This document shows, in pieces, positions 43,312-51,740 of a stretch of DNA of 64,000 nt. Made by a program: the position numbers and the translations under genes. Position 1 is the first letter of the stretch, and each line of letters begins with the position of its first letter. The notes under the pieces were generated by a model. That model ran no database searches, had not been told where the DNA came from, and saw only the letters and a program-made list of their open reading frames with translations. The DNA lies in assembly GCA_965284435.1 (NCBI GenBank), contig OZ260083.1, forward strand, positions 248,001 to 312,000. Direction: 5' to 3'. This DNA is from CAIYZT01 sp947461435 (GTDB lineage: Bacteria > Pseudomonadota > Alphaproteobacteria > Rhodobacterales > Rhodobacteraceae).

Positions 43312-44604
43312 GTGGCCGTCGAACGCGTTGAGGTTGTTGGCCAAATTCCTGCCCCGCCCGAGGCGGTATGGGCCATAGCGGGCGATTTTTGTGGAAGTTG
43401 GCACCCCGCCATCGCCTCTATCCGCGCGGAACGTGGACCCGGCGGCGCGTTGGTTCGGGCCTTCACCGTGCATGGGGAGGAGCGTCTTTACCGCGAACTG
43501 GTGATCTATCGGTCGGACAGCGACCGCTGCCTTTCCTATTTGGCTTTGGAAGGGATCGATGGCGCGGAGCGTTATGTTGGCCGCATCGTGATAAGCCCGT
43601 CTGAAACTGGCTGCAGCGTGACATGGTCGGCCGAGATCACCGCCGCCAGCTTGCGCGCGGCACAAATCGCGGCGGGTACCAAGCTGATCTTTGAGTCAGG
43701 GCTTGCAGGGTTGAACGCCGCCGTTGAAGCAGGGCAATTTCATCTGCCTGGGCCGCTCGTCAAGGAAAGTGTGTCGGAGCTAACCACCCTGACCCTTTCA
43801 GGCAACCCAACGCTGGCGCTCACGGTCACCCCGCAACGAGAGGGTCCGTTGGTTTTGTTTCTGCACGGCATCGGAGGCGCGCGTAGCAACTGGGCAGCGC
43901 AATTGCACGCCGTTGCACCCTTCGCGCGCGCTGCGGCGCTGGATTTGCGGGGGTATGGCGACAGCACGCTTGGTCCAGCCCAGTCCACCGTCGATGATTA
44001 TTGTGACGATATCCTGCGCGTGATGCAGGCGATTGGCGCAGATCAGTTGATCCTTGTCGGCCTATCTTTCGGGGCGTGGATTGCCACCTCTTTCGCCTTG
44101 CGCCACCCCGACAAGATGCACAGCTTGGTGTTGTCGGGGGGATGCACCGGCATGTCCGAAGCAAGCCCGCAAGAGCGCGAAGCGTTTCGCCATTCACGTG
44201 AAGTCCCTTTGAACGCCGGGCAGACCCCAGCCGATTTTGCCCCAGCGGTGGTCAAAGTGCTTTCCGGGCCAAACATCACCCCCGCGGTACAGGCGGAGCT
44301 TCTTGCCACGATGTCGGTCATCCCTGTAGCGACCTATCGCGACGCGATTACTTGCTTTACAAATCCGCGCAAACAGTTTGATTTTTCCAAGTTGAACCTG
44401 CCTGTCCTTTTGATGACTGGTCAGCATGACCGGCTTGCGCCGCCGACGGAAATACGTGAGGTGGCCCGCCGTATCACCGAGTTTGCCCAACAGCCTGACG
44501 TGCGCTTTGAACAGATCTTGGATGCAGGGCATCTGTGCAATCTGGAACAACCCAGTGCCTACAACAAAGTTCTGGTGGATTTCATTGAAGGTCGTCTTCG
44601 ATGA
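43312..44604 (+). CDS. SRPBCC domain fused to alpha/beta hydrolase
   Basis: A 430-residue protein starting with GTG at 43312, directly after the previous stop. Residues about 1-140 are an SRPBCC (START-like) ligand-binding domain: VEVVGQIPAPPEAVWAIAGDFCGSWHP, then RELVIYRSDSDRCLSYLALEG and TWSAEI. Residues about 175-430 are an alpha/beta hydrolase: VLFLHGIGGARSNW for the oxyanion hole, DLRGYGDST, nucleophile Ser in LVGLSFGAW, Asp in TGQHDRLAP and His in DAGHLCNLEQP. NicD, which hydrolyses N-formylmaleamate, is an alpha/beta hydrolase that follows NicX, so this domain could do the same step. The fusion is unusual. The next start overlaps its stop (ATGA). Confidence 0.83.
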   Translation: MAVERVEVVGQIPAPPEAVWAIAGDFCGSWHPAIASIRAERGPGGALVRAFTVHGEERLYRELVIYRSDSDRCLSYLALEGIDGAERYVGRIVISPSETGCSVTWSAEITAASLRAAQIAAGTKLIFESGLAGLNAAVEAGQFHLPGPLVKESVSELTTLTLSGNPTLALTVTPQREGPLVLFLHGIGGARSNWAAQLHAVAPFARAAALDLRGYGDSTLGPAQSTVDDYCDDILRVMQAIGADQLILVGLSFGAWIATSFALRHPDKMHSLVLSGGCTGMSEASPQEREAFRHSREVPLNAGQTPADFAPAVVKVLSGPNITPAVQAELLATMSVIPVATYRDAITCFTNPRKQFDFSKLNLPVLLMTGQHDRLAPPTEIREVARRITEFAQQPDVRFEQILDAGHLCNLEQPSAYNKVLVDFIEGRLR

Positions 44605-45263
44605 ACAGCCTCTCGCCACGCGCGAAAAACAGACAAGATAAGGAACATCGCATCCTTAAGGCCGCGCTGTGGGTGTTTTGCAATCAAGGCTATTCAGGTG
44701 CGTCGATGGATGCCATCGCGGCGCGGGCCGAAGTATCCAAACCGACGCTTTATCAATACTTTGGCACAAAAGAACAGCTCTTCGGCGCGATCATGCTGTC
44801 TGGCCGAGATCGGATGTTGGATGCCTTTTCTCATCCTGCGCCGGGGGAAATGGTGCGCGACCTTTACAGCTTTGCCTGGGACTACGCGGACACGGTGATG
44901 AGTCCCGAATTCCTGTCGCTGGCCCGATTGATCATCGCCGAGGCGCAGCGGTTTCCCGAAATTGGACGCGCCTATCAGGCCTCTGGTCCCGATCGTCTGC
45001 TGCGCGGGATCATGGATTACCTGATCACCCAGCGCGCCGCGGGCCATCTTGTCTTTGACGACGCCGAACTGGCCGCCCAAGATCTTTGGGCGTTGATCCT
45101 TTCAGCCCCTCGCAATCAGGCGCTTCACATTCCCGACCCCTTGCCCAACCGCGCCGATATAGCCCGTTATCTTCACAACGGGTTGGGCGTTTTTTTGCGC
45201 GCCTATTCCGCACATCCCTCCAACGATCTGGCCAGTCTCGCCACGATCATCGCCGCAGCCTAA
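44601..45263 (+). CDS. TetR-family regulator of the NicX-like operon
   Basis: A 220-residue regulator coupled by ATGA to the hydrolase gene. The HTH is at about residues 15-60 (RILKAALWVFCNQGYSGASMDAIAARAEVSKPTLYQYFGTKEQLF). The C-terminal ligand domain has FLSLARLIIAEAQRFPEIGRAYQASGPDR, similar to the TetR at 26456. Its place inside the operon and the palindrome at 40885-40909 suggest autoregulation in response to a pathway metabolite. Confidence 0.9.
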   Translation: MNSLSPRAKNRQDKEHRILKAALWVFCNQGYSGASMDAIAARAEVSKPTLYQYFGTKEQLFGAIMLSGRDRMLDAFSHPAPGEMVRDLYSFAWDYADTVMSPEFLSLARLIIAEAQRFPEIGRAYQASGPDRLLRGIMDYLITQRAAGHLVFDDAELAAQDLWALILSAPRNQALHIPDPLPNRADIARYLHNGLGVFLRAYSAHPSNDLASLATIIAAA

Positions 45264-45272
45264 GGACATGCC

Positions 45273-46616
45273 ATGACCCCCGACGCCTATATTGCCCTGC
45301 CTGAATCCAAGTTTGCCACCGTTGCCCTTGTCGATACCAATGGTTTGCTGCGCGGACAGATGGTGTCGACACAAAGCCTAAAAGGGATATTGAAGAACGG
45401 CATGGGGATGGCGCCCGCGCAACTGGCCCTGGACCCCACAGATCAACTGCTTGACATGCCCGGCGTGACAGATGGCACGGGCGATTTTCACGATGACGTG
45501 CTTGTGGTTGATCCATTGACAGCCAGATCGATCCCTTGGGCAAAACCCGGATATGACATGCTGATGTTGGCACAATATTCGGGCGAGACGGCGGCACTCT
45601 GCCCGCGTTCGATCCTGCACAAAGTGCTGACGCGGGCGACCGATGCAGGGCTGATCGCGAAGTATGGGATGGAACTGGAATATACCCTTTTCGATGAGAC
45701 CGGCGAGAGCGCAAAGGAAAAGGGGTATCGCAACCTAAAGACGGCGACCCAGCATGCCAGTCATGATCTGGTTCTGTATCAAGCCGTTCAATCGGAATGG
45801 TACGAAGCTGTCGCCGAAATGTGTGGGCCGCTTCGGATCAATCTTGCCAAGATGCACGAAGAGATTGGCGGCGGCTTCATGGAGGCCTGCATTGCCGCCG
45901 GCGAGGGGCTGGGGCCCGCAGATCAACTGGTGATCTTGAAAAACTTCCTGCGTGCTCTGGCAATGCGCCAAGGCAGATCGGTTACCTTCATGCCGCGGTG
46001 GAGCGAAAGCGCAGACAGTCAATCGATTCACGTGCACATCAGTTTGACCGATGCAAAGGGCAACTCCGTGTTTCATGACGCCGCAGAGCCGAAGGGCATC
46101 TCGCGGCGGTTCCGCCATTTTCTGGGAGGGTTGCAAAGGTATCTGGGGGACATGAGCCTTTTATGTCTACCCACCGTGAATTCGTATCGCCGATTTGCAC
46201 CCGGCACTTTTGCGCCGCCCGGCCTGACATGGGGATATGAAAACCGGACCACGTGCCTGCGTGTCGTCGGGCATGATGCAGGCTCATTGCGGGTGGAAAA
46301 TCGCCTGCCGGGAGCCGACAGCAACCCCTATCTGACCGTCGCGGCAACTTTGGCTGCAGGCGTTTCGGGTATTTTGGAACAGATAGAACCGATGGAAGAG
46401 ATATTGGGCAACGGTCATCTTGCACCGCCGCAAGGTCCGGATTTCGCGCGTTCGATGCCAGAAGGTATCTCTAGATTGCGCGGCTCCTCGTTTGCGCGCG
46501 AATGGCTGGGCGAACGATTTGTTGAAACTTTCTCTGCAACGCGGCAAAGTCAATTTGATCAGTTCCGGGCCAAGGTGCCCGACGTCGAACTGGAGCGATT
46601 CTTTGATTTGGGGTAG
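45273..46616 (+). CDS. Glutamine-synthetase-family gamma-glutamyl ligase (PuuA-like)
   Basis: A 447-residue GS-fold enzyme with AAGGA six bases before the ATG. Metal-binding motifs: GMELEYTLFDE, then HVHISL and ENRLPGADSNPYLTVAATLAAG. TWGYENRTTCLRV matches the wording of PuuA-type ligases (WG-DNRTT-RV), unlike biosynthetic GlnA. The N-terminal beta-grasp is present, and no adenylylation-site motif typical of GlnA was noted. Such enzymes glutamylate amines (putrescine, ethylamine, anilines) as an activation step. Its place beside NicX-like and hydroxylase genes is unusual; it may capture released amine, activate an amine substrate or assimilate ammonium. Confidence in the family is high, in the substrate none. 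Confidence 0.88.
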   Translation: MTPDAYIALPESKFATVALVDTNGLLRGQMVSTQSLKGILKNGMGMAPAQLALDPTDQLLDMPGVTDGTGDFHDDVLVVDPLTARSIPWAKPGYDMLMLAQYSGETAALCPRSILHKVLTRATDAGLIAKYGMELEYTLFDETGESAKEKGYRNLKTATQHASHDLVLYQAVQSEWYEAVAEMCGPLRINLAKMHEEIGGGFMEACIAAGEGLGPADQLVILKNFLRALAMRQGRSVTFMPRWSESADSQSIHVHISLTDAKGNSVFHDAAEPKGISRRFRHFLGGLQRYLGDMSLLCLPTVNSYRRFAPGTFAPPGLTWGYENRTTCLRVVGHDAGSLRVENRLPGADSNPYLTVAATLAAGVSGILEQIEPMEEILGNGHLAPPQGPDFARSMPEGISRLRGSSFAREWLGERFVETFSATRQSQFDQFRAKVPDVELERFFDLG

Positions 46617-46622
46617 CCGGGA

Positions 46623-47138
46623 ATGACGACTGATCCGACGTTGCGCAGCCGGTTTGTTGAAGGAATGGCCCGCGCAGCCACTTTCGTTTCTGTGATCACT
46701 TCGGATGGCCCATCAGGACGCATAGGGGTGACGGTGTCGTCGATGACATCCGTTTCGGCCGATGGAGCCGGGCCGTCGCTGCTGTTTTGTGTGCACCATC
46801 GCAGCCAATCTGCATCTGTCCTTTTGGGAAATCGGGCCTTTTGCGCCAATCTTCTGCACGAAGGACAACAAGGGGCATCTGATCTGTTTTCGGGCCGCCA
46901 AAACATCGAGGTGTCGGAGCGGTTTGATCAAGTGGAGTGGATCGCCGGAGAGTCCGGCCAACCGGTTCTGGCAGGATCGACCGCCAGTTTTGAATGTGAG
47001 TTGGGTACAGCCGTGCTGTGGGAGACGCACTACATCATCGTCGGTAAGGTGACGAAAGTGCATCTATCCGACGATCCAGCGGCATTGCTATACGGCCAGC
47101 GGGCATATCGCCGGGCCGTTTCGATGCCGGGCGCGTAG
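46623..47138 (+). CDS. Flavin reductase-like domain protein (HpaC family)
   Basis: A 171-residue protein with the split-barrel FMN-binding fold: MARAATFVSVITSDGPSGRIGVTVSSMTSVSADGPSLLF-type core, LFCVHHRSQSASVLLGNRAFCANLL and YIIVGKVTKVHL. Such proteins supply reduced flavin to two-component monooxygenases. It begins six bases after the GS-like gene, last in the operon. The natural partner is the flavoprotein at 42003-43310. Confidence 0.9.
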   Translation: MTTDPTLRSRFVEGMARAATFVSVITSDGPSGRIGVTVSSMTSVSADGAGPSLLFCVHHRSQSASVLLGNRAFCANLLHEGQQGASDLFSGRQNIEVSERFDQVEWIAGESGQPVLAGSTASFECELGTAVLWETHYIIVGKVTKVHLSDDPAALLYGQRAYRRAVSMPGA

Positions 47139-47247
47139 GCGCGTTTACCGATTCGGTCGGCCTTCGATTTATTGATGAGCCTATAGTCAGCTGTGACCGG
47201 CCGAAATCCAAGCAAGTCAACCACCTAGCAAAACCCTGACGAATTTC

Positions 47248-47303
47248 TTGACAGGTACAGATTTCGTCCTTTATGACATCGATGACATGACACCGATGTC
47301 ATA
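47248..47303 (+). promoter_or_regulatory. Promoter and inverted-repeat operator of the lacI-ABC cluster
   Basis: TTGACA at 47248-47253, 17 bp spacer, TTATGA at 47271-47276 as a -10. A perfect 10-bp inverted repeat TATGACATCG (47272-47281) and CGATGTCATA (47294-47303) starts in the -10 and extends past it; the centre contains another partial ATGACAT copy. This is the expected place for LacI-type autorepression of the gene starting at 47354. The symmetry and location are seen; the binder is inferred. Confidence 0.6.
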
Positions 47304-47353
47304 AGCCTTTGGGAGAGGGCGATATCGGCGTTTTCTTGGGGGGAAATTGCGTT

Positions 47354-48412
47354 TTGTCCACGATCTATGACGTCGCAAAGCAGGCTGGGGTTTCGGCAAA
47401 GACGGTCAGCCGTGTGCTGAACGGCGACGGCCCGGTTGGCGCAGCTACCCGTGAGTCTGTGGAACTGGCGATGCGCGATCTTGGCTTTGTTCGCTCCAAC
47501 GCAGCCAGAATGATGCGTGCGCAGAAATCTGGACTTGTTGGGCTGATCACTGGGGCAATTTCTGCCAAGAACCAGACGCCATACAAGCAGGGCCTTCCCG
47601 ATCTGTTCATCGTTCAAGGCATTCAAGCGGGCATGGCGCAAGCCGGCATGACCATGATGATCGCCGATACAACGGGTCGCCAAGACCGTGTGCCGCATCT
47701 GATTGACACCTTTATCTCGCACCGGGTCGAAGGATTGATCTATGTGGCTGAGTTTCACCAAGAGGTCAGCCTTCCGCCCGTTCCCGAAGACACGCCAATG
47801 GTCTTGGTGAACTGCTTTGATCAGCGCGGCACACCGGCCGTTTTGCCGGATGACCGCCGTGGTCAGCGTGACCTTGTGACCCGCCTGATAACGGCCGGGC
47901 ACCGCCGCATCGCCTATCTTGCGCTGCGCCCCGACATGGTAGCGGGCCAACTGCGGCCCGCGGGCTACCGCGATGCGCTATCGGCGGCGGGCATTGCAAT
48001 TGATCCTGCGCTCTTGGCGCATTGCGCCTTTGATGAACCCGTCATTGGCCCCCAACTGCTTTGGGACCTGATAAACGACATGATGGGCCTTCCCAATCCG
48101 CCGACGGTCATCTGCTGCGGAAACGATCAAATGGCGATGATGGTTTACGGAATCTTGCGATCGATGGGGCGAAAGATGCCTGACGACATTTCGGTCGCTG
48201 GTTATGACAATTATCAAGTCATCGCCGAAACCCTTTTTCCGCCGCTGACAACGGTAGATCTACCCTATTCCGCCATGGGACTGCGCGCAGCGCAGCGTCT
48301 GATGGCCATGATTTCCGGCGAAAGCCGGGATGACCGTTCCCCGACACTTGTCGAGGGGCCGGTACATTGGCGCAATTCGGTAACCGAGCGTGCGCTAACG
48401 AATGCCTTGTAA
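47354..48412 (+). CDS. LacI-family transcriptional regulator
   Basis: From a TTG at 47354 the product has 352 residues and starts exactly at the canonical helix-turn-helix (STIYDVAKQAGVSAKTVSRVLNGDGPV), with GGGGGGA upstream. No ATG is available nearby; a TTG at 47309 would add residues that do not fit. The sugar-binding domain follows (GLVGLITG, DRVPHLIDTFISHRVEGLIYV, CCGNDQMAMMVYGIL, SVAGYDN). It probably represses the following ABC-transport genes until the sugar is present. Confidence 0.92.
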   Translation: MSTIYDVAKQAGVSAKTVSRVLNGDGPVGAATRESVELAMRDLGFVRSNAARMMRAQKSGLVGLITGAISAKNQTPYKQGLPDLFIVQGIQAGMAQAGMTMMIADTTGRQDRVPHLIDTFISHRVEGLIYVAEFHQEVSLPPVPEDTPMVLVNCFDQRGTPAVLPDDRRGQRDLVTRLITAGHRRIAYLALRPDMVAGQLRPAGYRDALSAAGIAIDPALLAHCAFDEPVIGPQLLWDLINDMMGLPNPPTVICCGNDQMAMMVYGILRSMGRKMPDDISVAGYDNYQVIAETLFPPLTTVDLPYSAMGLRAAQRLMAMISGESRDDRSPTLVEGPVHWRNSVTERALTNAL

Positions 48413-48439
48413 CCAAGCCGTCAGGGAGGATTGACGCAA

Positions 48440-49696
48440 ATGACCAACGCAAAATGGGTGGCCGGTGCCTTTGTCGCCGCAACCGCATGGGGCTCTGTCG
48501 CAGCAGCCCAAGAAACGCTGACCATGTGGTATCACGGGGCCGGCAACGAAGGCGAAGCCAAGGTGCTGAACCAGATCATCACCGACTTCAATGGCAGCCA
48601 AGCCGATTGGAAAGTTGAACTCCAAAGCTTTCCGCAAGCCGCCTATAACGACTCGGTTGTCGCGGGCGCTCTGGCGGGCAATTTGCCCGACATCCTGGAT
48701 GTGGACGGTCCGGTTATGCCGAACTGGGCATGGGCAGGCTATATGCAGCCGCTGACGATCGACGAAAGCAAGATTGCGAATTTCTTGCCAGGTCCGAAAG
48801 GCATGTGGGACGGAAAACTGTACTCGATCGGCCTGTGGGATGCTGCTGTGTCTCTGGTGACCCGTCAGTCGATTCTGGACGAATTGAAACTGCGCACCCC
48901 TACACTGGCAGAGCCATGGACCTTGGAAGAGTTTAACGGCGCCATGGAAGCAGCAAAGGCTTCGGGCAAGTTCGAATACGCTCTTGACCTTGGCACCGCC
49001 TGGACCGGCGAATGGTACCCCTATGCCTTCTCGCCCCTCTTGCAGTCTTTCGGCGGCGACCTGGTTGACCGTTCAACGTACAAGACGGCCGAAGGCGCGC
49101 TGAACGGCGAAGCGGCCATGGCGTTTGGCAACTGGTGGCAGAGCCTGTTCACAAATGGCTACGCTCAGGCCACGCAAGACGGCGCTGACCGGGATTCGGG
49201 CTTTGGTGCTGGCAAATATGCGTTCTCGTGGAACGGTAACTGGGCCGCTTTGGGCGCTTTGAAGGCGTTTGATGACACCGTATTCCTGCCCGCGCCGAAT
49301 TTTGGTGCTGGTGCGAAAATCGGTGCGGCTTCTTGGCAATTCGGTGTGTCGGCAAAATCGGCGCATCCTGATGGTGCATCGAAGTTCATCGAATTCGCAC
49401 TGCAAGACAAATATCTGGCTGATTTCGCCAACACCACCGGTCTGATCCCGGCCACCGCGACCGCAGCCGCAATGACCGAAAACTACAAGGAAGGCGGCCC
49501 ACTGGCGGTTTACTACAGCATGACAGAGGCAAACGCACTCGTACGTCCGGTCACTCCGGGCTATGTTGTGCAGGCCAAGGTCTTTGAAAAGGCCCTTGCT
49601 GACATCGCCAACGGTGCAGACGTGGCGGCAACCCTCGACGCCGCAACCGACGAGATCAACGCCGACATCGAAAAGAACGGCGGCTACGGCCACTAA
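48440..49696 (+). CDS. Extracellular sugar-binding protein of CUT1-type ABC importer
   Basis: A 418-residue periplasmic binding protein from ATG 48440, with GAGGA nine bases upstream. Sec signal (MTNAKWVAGAFVAATAWGSVAAA-QE), then TLTMWYHGAGNEGEAKVLNQIITDFN, the opening of family-1 binding proteins. LPDILDVDGPVMPNWAWAGYMQPL and SGKFEYALDLGTAWTGEWYPYAFSPLLQSFGGD are consistent with oligosaccharide or monosaccharide binding. It feeds the permeases encoded downstream. A hairpin follows, likely raising its expression above the permeases. Confidence 0.93.
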   Translation: MTNAKWVAGAFVAATAWGSVAAAQETLTMWYHGAGNEGEAKVLNQIITDFNGSQADWKVELQSFPQAAYNDSVVAGALAGNLPDILDVDGPVMPNWAWAGYMQPLTIDESKIANFLPGPKGMWDGKLYSIGLWDAAVSLVTRQSILDELKLRTPTLAEPWTLEEFNGAMEAAKASGKFEYALDLGTAWTGEWYPYAFSPLLQSFGGDLVDRSTYKTAEGALNGEAAMAFGNWWQSLFTNGYAQATQDGADRDSGFGAGKYAFSWNGNWAALGALKAFDDTVFLPAPNFGAGAKIGAASWQFGVSAKSAHPDGASKFIEFALQDKYLADFANTTGLIPATATAAAMTENYKEGGPLAVYYSMTEANALVRPVTPGYVVQAKVFEKALADIANGADVAATLDAATDEINADIEKNGGYGH

Positions 49697-49713
49697 CTCC
49701 TCCCGGAGTCTAT

Positions 49714-49743
49714 TGGGGGGCGGTCAGCCGCCCCCCAGTTTTT
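49714..49743 (+). terminator. Intra-operon terminator/attenuator between binding protein and permease
   Basis: A 10-bp stem (49714-49723 TGGGGGGCGG with 49728-49737) with a 4-base loop, followed by GTTTTTC. Partial termination here would give more binding protein than permease, a common arrangement in ABC operons. Confidence 0.85.
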
Positions 49744-49779
49744 CAAACATACCCGATCCTTAACAAGGGGATGCTCAGG

Positions 49780-50859
49780 ATGGCTTCCAAGTTCACAGTG
49801 TCGCACCGTGCTGGCTGGCTTATGGCAGGCCCTGCCTTCGGGCTGATGGTGATGTTCATCCTCGTGCCCTTTTTCTTTGCCTTCGCCCTTAGCTTTACAA
49901 ATCAGCGATTGATTTCGCCTAACCCCACCGAATTTGTCGGCCTGTCAAATTATCGCCAATTGCTGGGCGTGGGTATGTTGACGCTGGAGCCGGTAAAGGA
50001 CGACGCCGGTATTGTTCAGATGAAGGACGGCGCGCCTGAATATCCGGCCCTTCGCAGCTTTACCCGCAAAAACCCCGACTATCCCCACCTAGACGGCATG
50101 CGCGAGTTGTTCAGCTTCAACTTGAGCGGGGACAAGATAACCTATGTTTTGGCCCGCGATGTTGTGTTCATAAAAGCTGTTCTGAACACCTTTTTGTTCG
50201 TGCTGATAGTGGCCCCATTGCAAGGTGGTCTGGCCTTGGGTCTGGCGCTGCTGATCAACCAAAAACTGCGGGGCATCAACGTCTTCCGAACCATTTATTT
50301 CATGCCTGTCGTTGTTTCCATTGTCGTTGTGTCGATTTTGTGGCGCATCATTTATGATGGAAACAACGGCCTTTTGAACAATATCCTGACTGGCCTAAGC
50401 TTTGGGGCCTTTCAGCCAGTCAACTGGTTGGGCGAAACCTCAACCGCCATGGGTGCCATCATTGCCATGTCTGTCTGGCAGGCCGTGGGGTTTCATATGG
50501 TCATCTGGCTGTCTGGTTTGCAAACCATCTCGCCCACCTTGTACGAGGCGGCATCGATTGAGGGGGCGTCGAAATGGCAGGTGTTTCGGTACATCACTTG
50601 GCCGGGGCTAAAGAACACCGCTGTCCTTGTGCTGATCGTTATCACGATGCAGGCTTTCGGGCTGTTCGATCAGATCAATGTGATGACCAAAGGCGGCCCC
50701 TTGGACAGCACACAAACCATCGTCTTTCAGGCCATCGAACGTGGCTACGGCAAACAGGACATTTCCGGCGGATCGGCAATTTCGGTGCTTTTGTTCCTGC
50801 TGGTGCTGTCCGTGTCGCTGATCCAGCGGTATCTTACCCGCTCCGGGGAGACTAAGTGA
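49780..50859 (+). CDS. ABC transporter permease (MalF-like)
   Basis: A 359-residue membrane protein; the ATG at 49780 is preferred to 49771 because of AAGGGG spacing. A first helix (AGWLMAGPAFGLMVMFILVPFFFAFALSF) and a periplasmic insert (residues about 45-120) precede the binding-protein-dependent transport domain. The cytoplasmic EAA loop is EAASIEGASKWQVFRYITWPGLK. It forms the channel with the next permease. The next start overlaps its stop (TGATG). Confidence 0.93.
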   Translation: MASKFTVSHRAGWLMAGPAFGLMVMFILVPFFFAFALSFTNQRLISPNPTEFVGLSNYRQLLGVGMLTLEPVKDDAGIVQMKDGAPEYPALRSFTRKNPDYPHLDGMRELFSFNLSGDKITYVLARDVVFIKAVLNTFLFVLIVAPLQGGLALGLALLINQKLRGINVFRTIYFMPVVVSIVVVSILWRIIYDGNNGLLNNILTGLSFGAFQPVNWLGETSTAMGAIIAMSVWQAVGFHMVIWLSGLQTISPTLYEAASIEGASKWQVFRYITWPGLKNTAVLVLIVITMQAFGLFDQINVMTKGGPLDSTQTIVFQAIERGYGKQDISGGSAISVLLFLLVLSVSLIQRYLTRSGETK

Positions 50860-51731
50860 TGACCACAAATGACAACCACGGCCTCCGTCTTATTGTGCGC
50901 TATCTTGTACTTATTTTGATCGCACTCATGTTCTGCTTTCCGCTCGTGTTCATGATCATCTCGTCTTTCAAACCCGACCAGCAACTGTTGCTGGATTCGG
51001 GAAACATCCGCGCCTTTTTGCCGGTCGGGGACCTGAGCTTTGATAATTATTCCGAAGCTTTCGCGCGGGCGCCTATCGCTCTTTTCATCTTCAACTCGGT
51101 CTTTGTGACCGCAATAACGGTGACACTGTCATTACTTCTATGCTCGACGGCGGGATTTGCCTTTACCTTTATGGAATGGCGCGGGCGCAAACTTGCCCTG
51201 TCGATCATTCTGGCGACCCTGATCGTCCCTTTTCAGGCAATCGCCATTCCGCTGCTGCTACTTGCCTCTAAATTGCCGTGGATCGGGCTGGATGGGCTGA
51301 CTTGGGGTTGGCTCAATTCCTATCACGTCCAGATCATCCCCTTCATTGCTGATGGGTTGACGATTTATCTTTTCGCTCAGTACTTCAAAGACTTGCCAGG
51401 TGAGTTGATTGAGGCTGCCCGGGTTGAAGGGGCCTCTTGGTGGCAGATCTATCGCAAGGTGGTGATGCCGCTGTCCGGCCCGGTGCTTGCAACGGCCGCA
51501 ATTTTGAAATTTCTGGCCATGTACAACCAGTATCTATGGCCGCTGATGGTCGTTCAGGAAGAGGGTTACCGTCCCGTTATGGTCGGGCTGCAGTACTTTT
51601 TCCAGTTGAACATCGCCTGGGGAGAAGTGATGGCCTATCTCAGCCTGATCACCGTCCCCGTCCTTGCCTTCTACCTTTATCTTCAAAAAGCCTTCATCGC
51701 GTCGATCGCGTCGACGGGTGTGAAGGGCTAA
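50859..51731 (+). CDS. ABC transporter permease (MalG-like)
   Basis: A 290-residue membrane protein of the BPD-transport inner-membrane family, six helices expected. It starts with ATG at 50859 overlapping the previous stop by one base. The EAA loop is EAARVEGASWWQIYRKVVMPLSGP, where the ATPase docks. LVFMIISSFKPDQQ after the first helix is typical of MalG-like permeases. Part of the CUT1 importer. Confidence 0.93.
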   Translation: MTTNDNHGLRLIVRYLVLILIALMFCFPLVFMIISSFKPDQQLLLDSGNIRAFLPVGDLSFDNYSEAFARAPIALFIFNSVFVTAITVTLSLLLCSTAGFAFTFMEWRGRKLALSIILATLIVPFQAIAIPLLLLASKLPWIGLDGLTWGWLNSYHVQIIPFIADGLTIYLFAQYFKDLPGELIEAARVEGASWWQIYRKVVMPLSGPVLATAAILKFLAMYNQYLWPLMVVQEEGYRPVMVGLQYFFQLNIAWGEVMAYLSLITVPVLAFYLYLQKAFIASIASTGVKG

Positions 51732-51740
51732 GGAAACATC

